Source of the DNA: Salinisphaera sp.
GTDB lineage: Bacteria > Pseudomonadota > Gammaproteobacteria > Nevskiales > Salinisphaeraceae
Reading direction: 5' to 3'
DNA length: 64,000 nt
Assembly: GCF_002729955.1 (NCBI RefSeq)
Contig: NZ_PBYA01000029.1
Span: 1 to 64,000 of the forward strand
This document shows positions 17,822 through 26,930 of the stretch, in pieces; within the stretch, counting starts at the first letter, position 1, and every line of letters begins with the position of its first letter. A model generated the notes under the pieces. That model was given only the letters and a program-made list of their open reading frames with translations, was not told where the DNA came from and ran no database searches. The translations under genes and the position numbers were made by a program.

Positions 17822-18865
17822 TCAGGCGGCCGTGTCGATACCTCGCTCGGCCGCTTTTTCGTTTCGTGACGCCGCGGCCCGTTGTTCGACGGTGGCGGCA
17901 GCATCGAAATAACAGTCGAGCAGGCGCAGCTGGCGGGCGGCCGTATCCGCCTGAACCATGTCCATGTACAGCGCGGGCGATACCGGCCGACGCTCGTTGA
18001 GCCAGCCGATATGCTTGCGGGCCACGCGCACGCCCTGCTGCTCGCCGTAGAAGTCATGGATCTGCTCAATCAGACCGAGCAGCCACTCCCGCTCATCGGC
18101 CACGCTCGGCGGTGCGGGCACGAGGCCCGTGGCCCGCTCGATGGCGATCTCGCGAAAAAGCCACGGCCGCCGACAGGCCGCCCGGCCGATCATCAGCCCG
18201 TCCGCGCCGGTGGCGGCCAGCACCGCCCGCGCCTTGGCCGGCGAGTCGATATCGCCGTTCGCCCAGACCGGTATCGACACCGCCCGCTTGACCGCGGCGA
18301 TGGTGTCGTACTCGGCCACGCCGGTGTAGTGCTGGTCACGCGTGCGCCCGTGCACCGCCAGTGCGGCGATGCCGGCCTGTTCGGCACGACGGGCGATGAC
18401 CACGGCATTACGACGCTCCGCGCTCACACCGGTACGCATTTTCAGGGTCACCGGGATATCGACCGCGTTCACCACGCCATCGAGAATGGCAGCCACGCGA
18501 TCTTCGTCGGCCATCAGCGCCGAGCCTGCCGCCTTGCGACACACCTTCTTGGCCGGACAGCCCATGTTGATATCGATGATATCGGCGCCGTCGTCGGCGT
18601 TGACCCTTGCCGCATGCACCAGATCCGCGACATCGCCGCCGGCGATCTGCACGATACGCGGCGCGGGTTCGCCGCCCTGGTCGAGGCGCAGCCGGGACTT
18701 GCGTGTAGCGCGCAGTTCGGGCCGGGCCGATACCATTTCGCCCGTGGTCACGTTCGCACCGAGGCTTCGGCACAGGGCGCGGAACACGCGGTCGCTCACG
18801 CCGGCCATGGGCGCGGCAGCGAGGCCGTGGGCGAATGTATAACCAGCGATACGCACGCCGAGCAT
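17822..18865 (-). CDS. dusB: tRNA-dihydrouridine synthase B
   Basis: FMN-dependent enzyme reducing uridine to dihydrouridine in the tRNA D-loop. The N-terminal barrel start (LAAAPMAGVSDRVFR) binds FMN. DINMGCPAKKVCRKAAGSAL contains the catalytic cysteine (KKVC), and LMIGRAACRRPWLFREI is the C-terminal FMN phosphate-binding motif. The helical tail ARKHIGWLNE is DusB-like. 347 residues, normal. In enterics dusB is followed by fis; here no fis-like ORF follows, and the next gene is convergent. Confidence 0.92.
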   Translation of the reverse strand: MLGVRIAGYTFAHGLAAAPMAGVSDRVFRALCRSLGANVTTGEMVSARPELRATRKSRLRLDQGGEPAPRIVQIAGGDVADLVHAARVNADDGADIIDINMGCPAKKVCRKAAGSALMADEDRVAAILDGVVNAVDIPVTLKMRTGVSAERRNAVVIARRAEQAGIAALAVHGRTRDQHYTGVAEYDTIAAVKRAVSIPVWANGDIDSPAKARAVLAATGADGLMIGRAACRRPWLFREIAIERATGLVPAPPSVADEREWLLGLIEQIHDFYGEQQGVRVARKHIGWLNERRPVSPALYMDMVQADTAARQLRLLDCYFDAAATVEQRAAASRNEKAAERGIDTAA

Positions 18866-18933
18866 TCTAGTCGCCGAAGCAGGTTCGTAGAAACATGTTA
18901 TTTTCGGTTATCCGCTCAACCCTTTCGTTTTCG

Positions 18934-19728
18934 ATGAACAACGCCAAGATCCGTTTCGCCACTGTTTTGACTTCGCTCGTACTGGGCGCAAGCCTGCTTG
19001 CAGGCTGCTCCGAAACGCCGCAGGAGAAATACGACAACGCGGTCGAACAGCTCAAGGAAGCGCGCGAGTCGCGCAATGAAGCCCAGGAAGCTCTGAACGA
19101 AAAGAAAGAAGAGCTCAATGAGCTTCAGGCCAACCTCAACGAGTCGGAAAACGAACTGCAGGAAGCGCGTCAGAAAGTCGCGGCCGCCTCGGAGGCCGTG
19201 AACAAGACGGTTAACGATCAAGTGCTCTTCCGCACCATCCAGCGCGACGTACTCAACGAAAAATCGTTCGACAAGTCCGCGATCTCGGTGGGCGTGAAGG
19301 ATCGTGTGGTCACGCTGACCGGCGTGGTGCCGGATGAGGAAACCCGCGAACTCGCACTCGAGAAAGCGCGTTCACAGGCCGGGGTCGAAGACGTGGTCGA
19401 CGAACTCCAGCTTGAAGACGAACAGGGCGAGCCCCGTGCGCCCTCGGCCGGCAGCGTTGCCAAGCCGGATCAGAAGGCCGAGCAGGATGCCAAGGCCAAG
19501 CAGGCGAAACCGGAACAGGCCGAGGACAAGTCGCAGGCACAGCCCGCACCGCAGCCGGAATCCGGCCAGTCGGCACCGCAGCAGCCCGAATCGAACGCCC
19601 AGAGCAACGATCAGGGCAATACCCAGAGCAAGCCGCAGGGCGACACGCCCAAGCCGCCGATGGCACCCAACGACGGCGGCGGCTCGGCCTCGGCGACGCA
19701 GGCACGCGCCCACGTCGCGACGGCATAA
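18934..19728 (+). CDS. BON-domain lipoprotein with coiled coil
   Basis: 264 residues from ATG 18934 (the track start at 18895 adds 13 residues before the signal peptide). Signal peptide with lipobox LLAGC, then a heptad-rich coiled coil at about 30-85 (KEARESRNEAQEALNEKKEE). One BON domain follows at about 100-150 (ISVGVKDRVVTLTGVVPDEE), then a long Q/P/S/A-rich disordered tail. BON domains bind phospholipid surfaces, so an envelope-anchoring role is likely. Divergent from dusB. Confidence 0.82.
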   Translation: MNNAKIRFATVLTSLVLGASLLAGCSETPQEKYDNAVEQLKEARESRNEAQEALNEKKEELNELQANLNESENELQEARQKVAAASEAVNKTVNDQVLFRTIQRDVLNEKSFDKSAISVGVKDRVVTLTGVVPDEETRELALEKARSQAGVEDVVDELQLEDEQGEPRAPSAGSVAKPDQKAEQDAKAKQAKPEQAEDKSQAQPAPQPESGQSAPQQPESNAQSNDQGNTQSKPQGDTPKPPMAPNDGGGSASATQARAHVATA

Positions 19729-19731
19729 GCG

Positions 19732-20058
19732 ATGTTGGCCGCCGCCTTCTGGTTGCTGCTCATCGCCACCGTCGGCGGCGTCGCCATGGCGGCGCTGGAC
19801 GCCGCCATGCGCCCGCTTCGTATCGGCCACGGTGTAATCGCGGGCGCCGGGCTGGCCTGCCTGCTCGTCGGCGCGTTCATGCATCCCGGCACGCTGGTGT
19901 GGAGTGCCTTTGCGCTCACCGCGATCGGCTTCAGCGCCGGCGCGGTGTTTTTCGGCGTCATCTACAAGCACCAGGCGCCGCCGCGCATCCTGGTTCTGGG
20001 CCACGGCGCACTCAACGCCCTCGGCGTTCTATTGCTCGCGGTTGCGGTATTCGGCTAG
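19732..20058 (+). CDS. Small four-helix membrane protein, unknown
   Basis: 108 residues starting three bases after the BON lipoprotein stop, so probably cotranscribed. Four hydrophobic segments (about 3-22, 33-50, 58-76 and 86-107) with a conserved-looking loop YKHQAPPRILVLGHGALNALG. I do not recognise a family. Convergent with the OYE-type gene. Confidence 0.65.
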   Translation: MLAAAFWLLLIATVGGVAMAALDAAMRPLRIGHGVIAGAGLACLLVGAFMHPGTLVWSAFALTAIGFSAGAVFFGVIYKHQAPPRILVLGHGALNALGVLLLAVAVFG

Positions 20059-20080
20059 TGATGCAACGGCGGCGCCCGGC

Positions 20081-21412
20081 CTATTCGGCGTCGAGCGTTT
20101 TCGCCTGTTTTTGAAACGCCCGAATTCGCCGTGCTGCGGCCAGCTCGGAACGGATATGCCCGAACAGGCCTCGGGCCAGCGGCATGCGCCAGTCGGGCTC
20201 CAGCCCCCGCCCCAGGCGCATGAGCTGCATGTAGTACCAGCCCATCTGGGAAAAGATATTCAGAAAGCGTAGCGCCGACATCGATGAGCGCGGCCCGAAT
20301 ATGCCCTGGCCATAGGCCAGATCGGCGCCCGGGTCGGTGGCTTCGACCGTGGTGCCATCGAACAGGCGTGCCACGAAGTTCGGGTCCACGCACAGCGGCC
20401 GGCCCAGGCCGATGATGTCGGTATCGCCGCTGTCGAGCGCCTCGAGCATGGCATCGCGCGAGCGAAAACCGCCGGTCACCATCAGGGGCATGGTCGCCAC
20501 TTCACGGATCAGCGCGGCATATTCCAGGAAATAGGCTTCGCGACGGCGGGTGCTCGCACGGGGCGCTTCGGCCTGACTTTCGTCGCCGCTGTGGCCCAGC
20601 AGGCGCGGCTGCTCGTAGCTGCCGCCCGATATCTCCAGCAGATCGATATCGCAGTCGCCCAGCCAGCGCACGACCTGAATGCATTCGTCGTTGCTGAAGC
20701 CGCCCTTCTGAAAATCAGCCGAGTTGAGCTTGACGCCGATCGCGAAATCCTTGCCCACGGCCTCGCGTACTGCCCGTACCACGGCAAGCAGAAGCCGTGC
20801 CCGGTTTTCCAGACTGCCGCCATAGGCATCCCGGCGCCGATTGGTTACCGGCGACAGGAATTCGCTGAGCAGATAGCCGTGCGCACTATGGATCTGCACA
20901 CCGTCGAAGCCGGCCTCGCGAGCGACGGTCGCCGCGTTCACGAAGCGCTCGATCACGCTGGCAATGCCCTGTTCGGTAAGCGCGCGCGGCGTGCGGTAGG
21001 CGCCGAGTAGCTTGAGGCCCACCGGCGACGGCGCAACCGGGCGCGGGGTGCAGTACAGTGGCGCCTGGCGCCCGGCATGCGACAGCTGCATCCAGACCCG
21101 ACTGCCGCCTTCTCTTGCGGCCGCGGCCCAACGCGCGAGTGCTTCGCGATCGGCATCGCCGTCGATAACCACATTGCCCGGGCGCTCCAGGTCCCAGCGA
21201 TCGATCTGCACGTTACCGGTGATCAACAGGCCCGCGCCGCCGTGAGACCAGCGCCGATAGAGTGTTGCGAGCTCAGACGTGGGATTCATGCGGGCATCGG
21301 CCAGTCCCTCGGTCATCGCCGCCTTGGCGATGCAGTTGGGCAGCGACTGGCCACAGGGCAGCACGAGCGGTTCGCGCAGACGGGCGACGGCATCTTTCGA
21401 CGAGTTCGACAT
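20081..21412 (-). CDS. NADH:flavin oxidoreductase, Old Yellow Enzyme family
   Basis: 443 residues from ATG 21412; an alternative ATG at 21430 adds six residues. FMN-barrel protein: LPNCIAKAAMTEGLAD near the N-terminus, the substrate-binding pair in VQIHSAHGYLLSEFLSP, RRRDAYGGSLENRARLLL, and FMN phosphate loop IIGLGRPLCVDP. Probably reduces an activated alkene or acts in a fatty-acid or aromatic side pathway; the substrate cannot be told. The ~70-residue C-terminus (WYYMQLMRLGRGLEPDW) is typical of the larger environmental OYE subgroup. The track start at 22186 is spurious: it runs antisense to the DUF3080 gene. Confidence 0.88.
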   Translation of the reverse strand: MSNSSKDAVARLREPLVLPCGQSLPNCIAKAAMTEGLADARMNPTSELATLYRRWSHGGAGLLITGNVQIDRWDLERPGNVVIDGDADREALARWAAAAREGGSRVWMQLSHAGRQAPLYCTPRPVAPSPVGLKLLGAYRTPRALTEQGIASVIERFVNAATVAREAGFDGVQIHSAHGYLLSEFLSPVTNRRRDAYGGSLENRARLLLAVVRAVREAVGKDFAIGVKLNSADFQKGGFSNDECIQVVRWLGDCDIDLLEISGGSYEQPRLLGHSGDESQAEAPRASTRRREAYFLEYAALIREVATMPLMVTGGFRSRDAMLEALDSGDTDIIGLGRPLCVDPNFVARLFDGTTVEATDPGADLAYGQGIFGPRSSMSALRFLNIFSQMGWYYMQLMRLGRGLEPDWRMPLARGLFGHIRSELAAARRIRAFQKQAKTLDAE

Positions 21413-21637
21413 GGCAGCGTTCGCTTTCATGGGCCGCAGGATCGAATGGCTGCAGGCGGGCATTGCATTCGTTGCGGTCGGGTTGTTGCTTTGTCGAGCA
21501 TAGCCGCTCGAACGCCCTGGCGCACGGGCGCGCCGGCCACGGCGAAAGCCAGGCGGGTGCTTGCTCTTTGAAGGCCCCCACCGCGACCATGCCTCGTTTG
21601 TGGCAACTGGCTGTCGCGCACGAGCGTATCCCGACCC

Positions 21638-22756
21638 ATGGCGGCAAACGAACTCTTCCGGCAATACCAGCCCTGCCGCACGGCATCGGTGGCCGCGATC
21701 GTGCTGGCCGGCTGTCTCCTGGTGGCGGCGATCGCCGGCTGCAGTGCTGCAGACAGCCCGTCGGCCCGCTTCGATGACTATCTCACCCGCCTGGCCCGTA
21801 CGCTGGGCCAGGACCTGACGCCGGCCACGCCCGACGCGCGCCGCCACTATCCGGCGCGACGCCGGCTGCTGCGCCCGGTGGAAACGCCGCGCACCGGCTG
21901 GATCGGCTTTTTCAGGCTGCATCGATGCGGGCTGGTGAATCTCGTGTCCGAGCGCAACAGCATTCTCGGGCGGGTCGCACCGCCCCAGGCACGCCTGGCT
22001 TACGAGGCCCAGCTTCTGGCCGGCCTGACGCATTGTCGGGCCGGCTTCGATCGCGACACGCTCGCCGCGGCCGATGACGACGAGCGCGACTTCGTGGCCC
22101 ATCTGGACGAACTGATCGCGCTCAAACACCAGGCCCGGGGTGCGATGATCTGGAATCAGACCTTTGCCAGTGCGCCGATGGCGCATCTGTTCAGCGTCGC
22201 GGGCGGCGATGCGGGGCTTGCGCCCAGTCTTGCCGGTCGCGCGCCGCGGGCGGCACTCGCCCAGCTGGCCACGGCCGCCCGACGACTGCGCGAAGACAAG
22301 CCGGTCGACGAGGCACGGCTTGCCGATGCCTACGAAACGCTCGATGCCAGCGAATACGGCGGCAGTCTGCAGATCGCCGCCCTTGAGGCGAGCGCCGAAT
22401 TGGAGCGCGCAAGTCAGCTCATTCGTGCGCGGTTGGCCGCACGACCGCTGTGCTTCAACAACAAGCCGAACCGGCGCGCACGGGTACTGCGCACGATCCT
22501 GCTCGAAATCTACGGCACAGGGGTTCAGTCCTATCTCGCCGATCTGGTCAGGGCCGGGCGTCTATGGCGCGCCGCGGTCGACGAGCTGATCGAGGCCCAG
22601 GGCGTGGCGCCCGGGGCCGCGTTCACGCGTTACAGACAGCACACGCTGAGCGCCGATCACGGCGTATGGGCCGATCTGGACGCCGCCATCCAGCGGCACA
22701 CGCAGGATTGGCAGCAGGCGATGCGCCAGTGCAATCTCATGCCGGGCAGCGAATGA
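21638..22756 (+). CDS. DUF3080 lipoprotein
   Basis: 372 residues. Hydrophobic signal region at about 16-35 ends in a lipobox-like AIAGC. The mature part is helical, with NLVSERNSILGRVAPPQARL, a string I associate with DUF3080, a gammaproteobacterial family of unknown function. Four or more cysteines (CGLVN, HCRAGF, LCFNN, QCNLM) are spaced through the mature chain. Stop lies one base from the convergent stop of the following secreted protein gene. Confidence 0.82.
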   Translation: MAANELFRQYQPCRTASVAAIVLAGCLLVAAIAGCSAADSPSARFDDYLTRLARTLGQDLTPATPDARRHYPARRRLLRPVETPRTGWIGFFRLHRCGLVNLVSERNSILGRVAPPQARLAYEAQLLAGLTHCRAGFDRDTLAAADDDERDFVAHLDELIALKHQARGAMIWNQTFASAPMAHLFSVAGGDAGLAPSLAGRAPRAALAQLATAARRLREDKPVDEARLADAYETLDASEYGGSLQIAALEASAELERASQLIRARLAARPLCFNNKPNRRARVLRTILLEIYGTGVQSYLADLVRAGRLWRAAVDELIEAQGVAPGAAFTRYRQHTLSADHGVWADLDAAIQRHTQDWQQAMRQCNLMPGSE

Positions 22757-22757
22757 G

Positions 22758-23252
22758 CTAGTCTTTAATCTGGCGCTGCGCCGGGCTGACGGCGCGCTGT
22801 GCCGGGGCCACCTTGCGACCGGTATCCGGGCGGTTATAGCTCGGCTGGGCGCTGTTACGGCGATGGCCCTCGTTTCGATAGTCGCCGCCAGCCTGTTGTC
22901 CCCAGCCGTGAACGCCCGGGGCAGCCGGCGCGCCGTAGCGCCCGCCCGCGCCGGGATGCTCGAACACGCGGCCGTGCCCGCCATAGCTCGGACCGTAGGC
23001 ATAGCCGCCGCGTCCATAGCGACGATACTGGGGATACACCGGTACCACCGGCGTGTGGTATTCCTCGTAGCGAAAGCCGCTCGAGGGGCCATACACTTCG
23101 GTACGCCGCTGGCTGTTGTAGCTGCCAAACGGCGTCGATCGGTGCTGCTGATCGATGATCACGATGCCGGAGTTGTCGGCCGCCATGGCGCCGGGCGCCG
23201 CGATCAACGCGCCGCCGAATGCCATGGCACCGATGAAGATTTTCGCCCGCAT
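22758..23252 (-). CDS. Secreted Tyr/Gly/Arg-rich protein, unknown
   Basis: 164 residues from ATG 23252, which has an excellent Shine-Dalgarno (AGGAGG); the track start at 23324 is too long. Cleavable signal peptide (GALIAAPGAMAADN). The mature protein is low complexity and rich in tyrosine, glycine and arginine (YPQYRRYGRGGYAYGPSYGG), with a proline-rich end. No domain recognised. Such composition suggests an intrinsically disordered, possibly self-associating periplasmic protein (inference). Confidence 0.75.
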   Translation of the reverse strand: MRAKIFIGAMAFGGALIAAPGAMAADNSGIVIIDQQHRSTPFGSYNSQRRTEVYGPSSGFRYEEYHTPVVPVYPQYRRYGRGGYAYGPSYGGHGRVFEHPGAGGRYGAPAAPGVHGWGQQAGGDYRNEGHRRNSAQPSYNRPDTGRKVAPAQRAVSPAQRQIKD

Positions 23253-23403
23253 GATGGGGTGCCTCCTGCAGCGAATGCTGCCTGTGCAAACGCCAGCGTG
23301 CGCACGGCCGCGTGAATCCGCCATGAATGGGCTGCGCCGGCCAGAATTAAGGATGTGTTCAGCGCTTTACGCTTAGTTTTACTGCGACGCTAGGGGACAC
23401 ATC

Positions 23404-23838
23404 ATGAAATCGAACATTCTGCCGTTTCGTTATCTTTTTGCAGTCGGCATGGCCGCGTCCTCCCTGCTCGTGGCCGGTTGCGCCAGCAATCCCCGCCCTC
23501 AGGTCGACCCCATCTTCCAGGCGGTTCCGGGCGGTCAGTACGAATGCTACTACCAGAACGACGATCGCAACGTCGCGGTCAAGGGCGCGACCAGCAAGGC
23601 CGGCCAGGCCCTGATCGGTGCGGCCGCGGGCGGCGTTGTGGGTAACCAGTTCGGCGGCGGTTCCGGGCGTGATATCGCCACCGGCCTGGGTGCACTGGCC
23701 GGCGCGGGCGCCGGTGCCTGGAACGCCCAGCGCATGGAAAACAACCGGCTCAATGACTGCCTGCAGCGCAGCAACGGCTATCGCAATACCGCGCCCGCCG
23801 GGAATGCGTCGCCGTCCGGTTTTCGCAGCAGCTTCTAG
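23404..23838 (+). CDS. Glycine-zipper 2TM-domain lipoprotein
   Basis: 144 residues. Signal peptide with lipobox LVAGC, a short linker, and a glycine zipper at about 67-102 (LIGAAAGGVVGNQFGGGSG, GLGALAGAGAGA), as in SlyB/Rick_17kDa-like outer-membrane lipoproteins. It is the first gene of an apparent run leading into the PepSY and PhoPQ-like genes. In enterics slyB is a PhoPQ target, so a link is plausible but inferred. Confidence 0.83.
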   Translation: MKSNILPFRYLFAVGMAASSLLVAGCASNPRPQVDPIFQAVPGGQYECYYQNDDRNVAVKGATSKAGQALIGAAAGGVVGNQFGGGSGRDIATGLGALAGAGAGAWNAQRMENNRLNDCLQRSNGYRNTAPAGNASPSGFRSSF

Positions 23839-23865
23839 CACCGGCAAGGCCAGCCCTGTATCGCC

Positions 23866-24225
23866 ATGACGCGCCCCACGATCGACGCCGATATTGCATT
23901 CGCGAGCCTGCGATTGATCGCACTGGCCGTGCTCATGCTGCTCGTCTGCCCGATCGCACTGGCCCAGTTCGAGGGCAACGCGCTCAGCGCGCCGCTGGCC
24001 GAACAGGCCGGGCCGGGCCACAGCTCGGCGCCTGAGGCGGCCAAAGGCGAAGCCCGCCCGGAACCCAATGTCGCGCCGGCAGAAGCCGCCCGGCGCGCCT
24101 CACGGGAATACGGCGGGCGCGTGCTCAACGTGGTACTGGAAGACGGCCCCGGCGGCCCCTACTATCGTGTGAAGCTACTGGACGGCGGGCGCGTGCATAT
24201 TGTGCATGTGGAAGCACGCCATTAG
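23866..24225 (+). CDS. PepSY-like exported protein
   Basis: 119 residues with a signal peptide (LAVLMLLVCPIALAQF) and a disordered linker. The C-terminal ~45 residues resemble a PepSY fold (EAARRASREYGGRVLNVVLE, YYRVKLLDGGRVHIVHV). It sits 24 bp upstream of the response regulator, in the same order as in other gammaproteobacteria, suggesting a periplasmic accessory to the sensor kinase. Confidence 0.78.
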   Translation: MTRPTIDADIAFASLRLIALAVLMLLVCPIALAQFEGNALSAPLAEQAGPGHSSAPEAAKGEARPEPNVAPAEAARRASREYGGRVLNVVLEDGPGGPYYRVKLLDGGRVHIVHVEARH

Positions 24226-24249
24226 ACCCAAGTAAAACACGGGGACGCT

Positions 24250-24957
24250 ATGCGAGCACTGGTTATCGAGGACGATGTGGACCTGCGCGAACAGATCTGT
24301 GCGCAGCTGCGCAGCGACGGGTTTGCGGTCGATGCCACGGGCGAAGGCGAAGAAGGCCTGTTCTTTGCGCTGGAGTATCCCATCGATATCGCCATCGTCG
24401 ACCTCGGCCTGCCCGGGCCTACCGGCCTGGACATCATCCGCGAGGTACGCGAAGCCGGGCTCGATTATCCCGTGCTTATCCTCACCGCCCGCAGCCGCTG
24501 GCAGGACAAGGTGGAAGGCCTGGAGACCGGCGCCGACGACTATGTGGTGAAACCGTTTCAGCCGGAAGAACTCACCGCCCGTATTCAGGCACTGGTTCGA
24601 CGTTCGCGTGGCTGGGCCCAGCCGAAGCTTGAATCCGGCGATATCGTGCTGGATACCGCCCGCCAGGAGGTATTCGTGGCCGGTGAATCGGTGGAGCTGA
24701 CCGCCTACGAGTACCGCGTGCTCGAACATCTGATGCTGCATGCCGGCGAAGTGGTGTCGAAAACCGCGCTCACCGAACATATCTACGAAGAGAACGCCGA
24801 GCGCGACTCCAACGTGATCGAGGTATTCGTACGCCGCCTGCGCGCCAAACTCGACCCCGAGGGCGTGCGCAAACCCATTGAAACGCTGCGCGGGCGAGGT
24901 TATCGGTTGGCACGGGATGCGCGCACGCCGACGAGCGACTCCGCCCAGCCCTCGTGA
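24250..24957 (+). CDS. OmpR-family response regulator (PhoP-like)
   Basis: 235 residues. The receiver domain has the acidic pocket (IEDDVDLRE), the phosphoacceptor aspartate in IAIVDLGLPGPTG near residue 51, the threonine/serine switch (LTARSRWQ) and the lysine in VVKPFQ. The C-terminal winged helix has RDSNVIEVFVRRLRAKL and TLRGRGYRL. Stop overlaps the kinase start (GTGATGA). Most similar to PhoP of the gammaproteobacteria by overall feel; the signal (Mg2+, cationic peptides) is inferred. Confidence 0.9.
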   Translation: MRALVIEDDVDLREQICAQLRSDGFAVDATGEGEEGLFFALEYPIDIAIVDLGLPGPTGLDIIREVREAGLDYPVLILTARSRWQDKVEGLETGADDYVVKPFQPEELTARIQALVRRSRGWAQPKLESGDIVLDTARQEVFVAGESVELTAYEYRVLEHLMLHAGEVVSKTALTEHIYEENAERDSNVIEVFVRRLRAKLDPEGVRKPIETLRGRGYRLARDARTPTSDSAQPS

Positions 24958-26297
24958 TGAACTCACTGCGGGCGCGGCTGCTGGCCGCCACCGCGGTTCT
25001 TCTGCTGGCCTTTATCGGGTTGACCGGCGTGGCGCTGGAAACCGCGGTCAGCGAGCGCGCCGATCAGGCCGAGCACGACCGCCTGCAGGGGCTGAGCTAT
25101 GCGCTGCTGGGCAGCGCCGAGATCACCGAAGACGGCAGCTTCAAGGTCGCCCCGCGCGTGCTGCCCGAATCCGATCTCACCCGGCCCGACTCCGGCCTGT
25201 ACGCCATGGTGCTCGACGAAAACGGCGAATCGATCTGGCGCTCCCCTTCTCTGCTCGACCCGTTGGAGCTGGATACGCTGCCGGCTGTCGGCGAATGGCA
25301 GTTCATGCGCATTTACCCCGGCAAGAATACGCTCATCACCCTCTCGTTCGGCTTTCGCTGGGTTACCGATGCCGGCACGGACTATCGCTACACGCTGGTC
25401 GTGGCCGAAGACGCCCGCACCTTCATCAAGCAGATGCAGCGTTTTCGCGGTGTGCTGTGGACGCTGCTGAGCGCATCGGCATTGATCCTGCTGATCGTGG
25501 AACTGTTCATCCTGCGCTGGGGACTGGCGCCGCTGCGCCGGCTTGCCCGCAATCTCGCCAATCTCCAGGCGCACGAGAAACGACGTATCGAAGGCCGCTA
25601 CCCGGATGAAATCCAGCCGCTGGTGAGCAACCTCAACACGATGCTCTCCAACGATCAGGCCCGCCTGACCCGCTATCGCAATGCACTTGGCGATCTGGCC
25701 CACAGCCTGAAGACGCCGATGGCGGTGCTGCGCGGCCTGGCCGAAGACGAAAAGCTCGAGCCAGCCCAGCGCCACGGGCTGCGCACCCAGCTGGCCCGAA
25801 TGAACGATATTCTCGACTACCAGCTGCAAAAAGCGGCCGCGGCCGGCAAGCGCAGCCTGGCGGTGTCGATCGCCATCGCCCCGGTGGCCCACAAACTGGC
25901 CCGTGCGCTGACCAAGGTCTATGCCGAACAGGGCACGCGTTTCGAAGTGCATATCCCGGACACGGTCAAGGCGCCGATCGACGAAGGCGACCTGACCGAA
26001 CTGCTGGGTACGCTGATGGACAATGCCGCCAAATACGGCGACGGCGAGGTGGAGGTGCGCGCCGGCATGCGCGACGGCGACCTGTACCTGCAGATCGACG
26101 ATAATGGCGCCGGCTTTGGCGAGGGCTCCACCGAACGCCTGCTCGAACGCGGCGTACGCGCCGACACCAGTCGCGAGGGCCAGGGCCTGGGGCTTGCCGT
26201 GGCCGCCGAAATCGTACGTTCCTATACCGGCGACATCACCCTCACCCGCTGCGAAAAAGGCGGGGCCCGCGTGGAGATCGTGCTCCCGGCCGAGTGA
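24954..26297 (+). CDS. Sensor histidine kinase (PhoQ-like)
   Basis: 447 residues. N-terminal membrane segment (about 8-28), a periplasmic domain of about 130 residues, a second membrane segment (about 163-185), HAMP-like linker, H-box LGDLAHSLKTPMAVLRG, N-box LGTLMDNAAKYG, and G-boxes DNGAGFGEG and GLGLAVA. Paired with the preceding response regulator by overlapping start and stop. GTG 24954 and ATG 24957 are both possible starts. Confidence 0.9.
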   Translation: MMNSLRARLLAATAVLLLAFIGLTGVALETAVSERADQAEHDRLQGLSYALLGSAEITEDGSFKVAPRVLPESDLTRPDSGLYAMVLDENGESIWRSPSLLDPLELDTLPAVGEWQFMRIYPGKNTLITLSFGFRWVTDAGTDYRYTLVVAEDARTFIKQMQRFRGVLWTLLSASALILLIVELFILRWGLAPLRRLARNLANLQAHEKRRIEGRYPDEIQPLVSNLNTMLSNDQARLTRYRNALGDLAHSLKTPMAVLRGLAEDEKLEPAQRHGLRTQLARMNDILDYQLQKAAAAGKRSLAVSIAIAPVAHKLARALTKVYAEQGTRFEVHIPDTVKAPIDEGDLTELLGTLMDNAAKYGDGEVEVRAGMRDGDLYLQIDDNGAGFGEGSTERLLERGVRADTSREGQGLGLAVAAEIVRSYTGDITLTRCEKGGARVEIVLPAE

Positions 26298-26416
26298 TAG
26301 GATGAGCCACGGGCGCCGGCCCGCCTCGGCCGACCAGGCGGCCGCACAGCCCTTGCGCGCCCCGGCCGACTGCTCGCCGCGCGTGCCTGTTTTGAAGATC
26401 AACCGACGGATTCAGC

Positions 26417-26929
26417 ATGGACAATTCCGATACCGCCCGCCGTCTCGACCCCGAACAACTGGATCCGGACGCGCTCGATCCGCGCACCTACCATCGCGTG
26501 ATCGGCCCGGCCCTCAAGGTAGCCGCCGATGCCGCGGCCAAGCGGGGCCATCCCACCCTGCATGACGACATGCCGGCCATGCTTGCCTTGGTGGAAATGG
26601 TCACGCGGCTGGCGGATCTGTTCAGCGAGCACTACCCCGATACCGCAAAGCAAGAGCCCATGCTCGAACACGCGGCTACCGGGGCCTGCGTGATGGTGTT
26701 CCAGCAGGCCAAACTGCCCGCCGATGCCATCGGCCAGTGCCTAGCCGCCCTCGAAACCGCCTACCGACAGCTCTACGAACACGAAGTGCTCGACGAGGCG
26801 CGCCCGTTCATTGCCATGGCCTGGGAGCATCTGGAGGACGAACAGCGCGAGGAGGCCGAAAAATGCCTGAAACAGGCGATCGAGCGCACCATCGCCGCGA
26901 TCGAGGCCTGGCAGACCCAGGTTCATTGA
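26417..26929 (+). CDS. Conserved-looking cytoplasmic protein, unknown
   Basis: 170 residues, predicted almost fully helical, acidic, with no signal peptide or membrane segment. N-terminus is D/P-rich (LDPEQLDPDALDPRTYHR). I recognise no domain. Starts 119 bp after the kinase and ends one base before the GTG of the SppA-type gene, so it may be cotranscribed with that peptidase. Confidence 0.65.
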   Translation: MDNSDTARRLDPEQLDPDALDPRTYHRVIGPALKVAADAAAKRGHPTLHDDMPAMLALVEMVTRLADLFSEHYPDTAKQEPMLEHAATGACVMVFQQAKLPADAIGQCLAALETAYRQLYEHEVLDEARPFIAMAWEHLEDEQREEAEKCLKQAIERTIAAIEAWQTQVH

Positions 26930-26930
26930 C

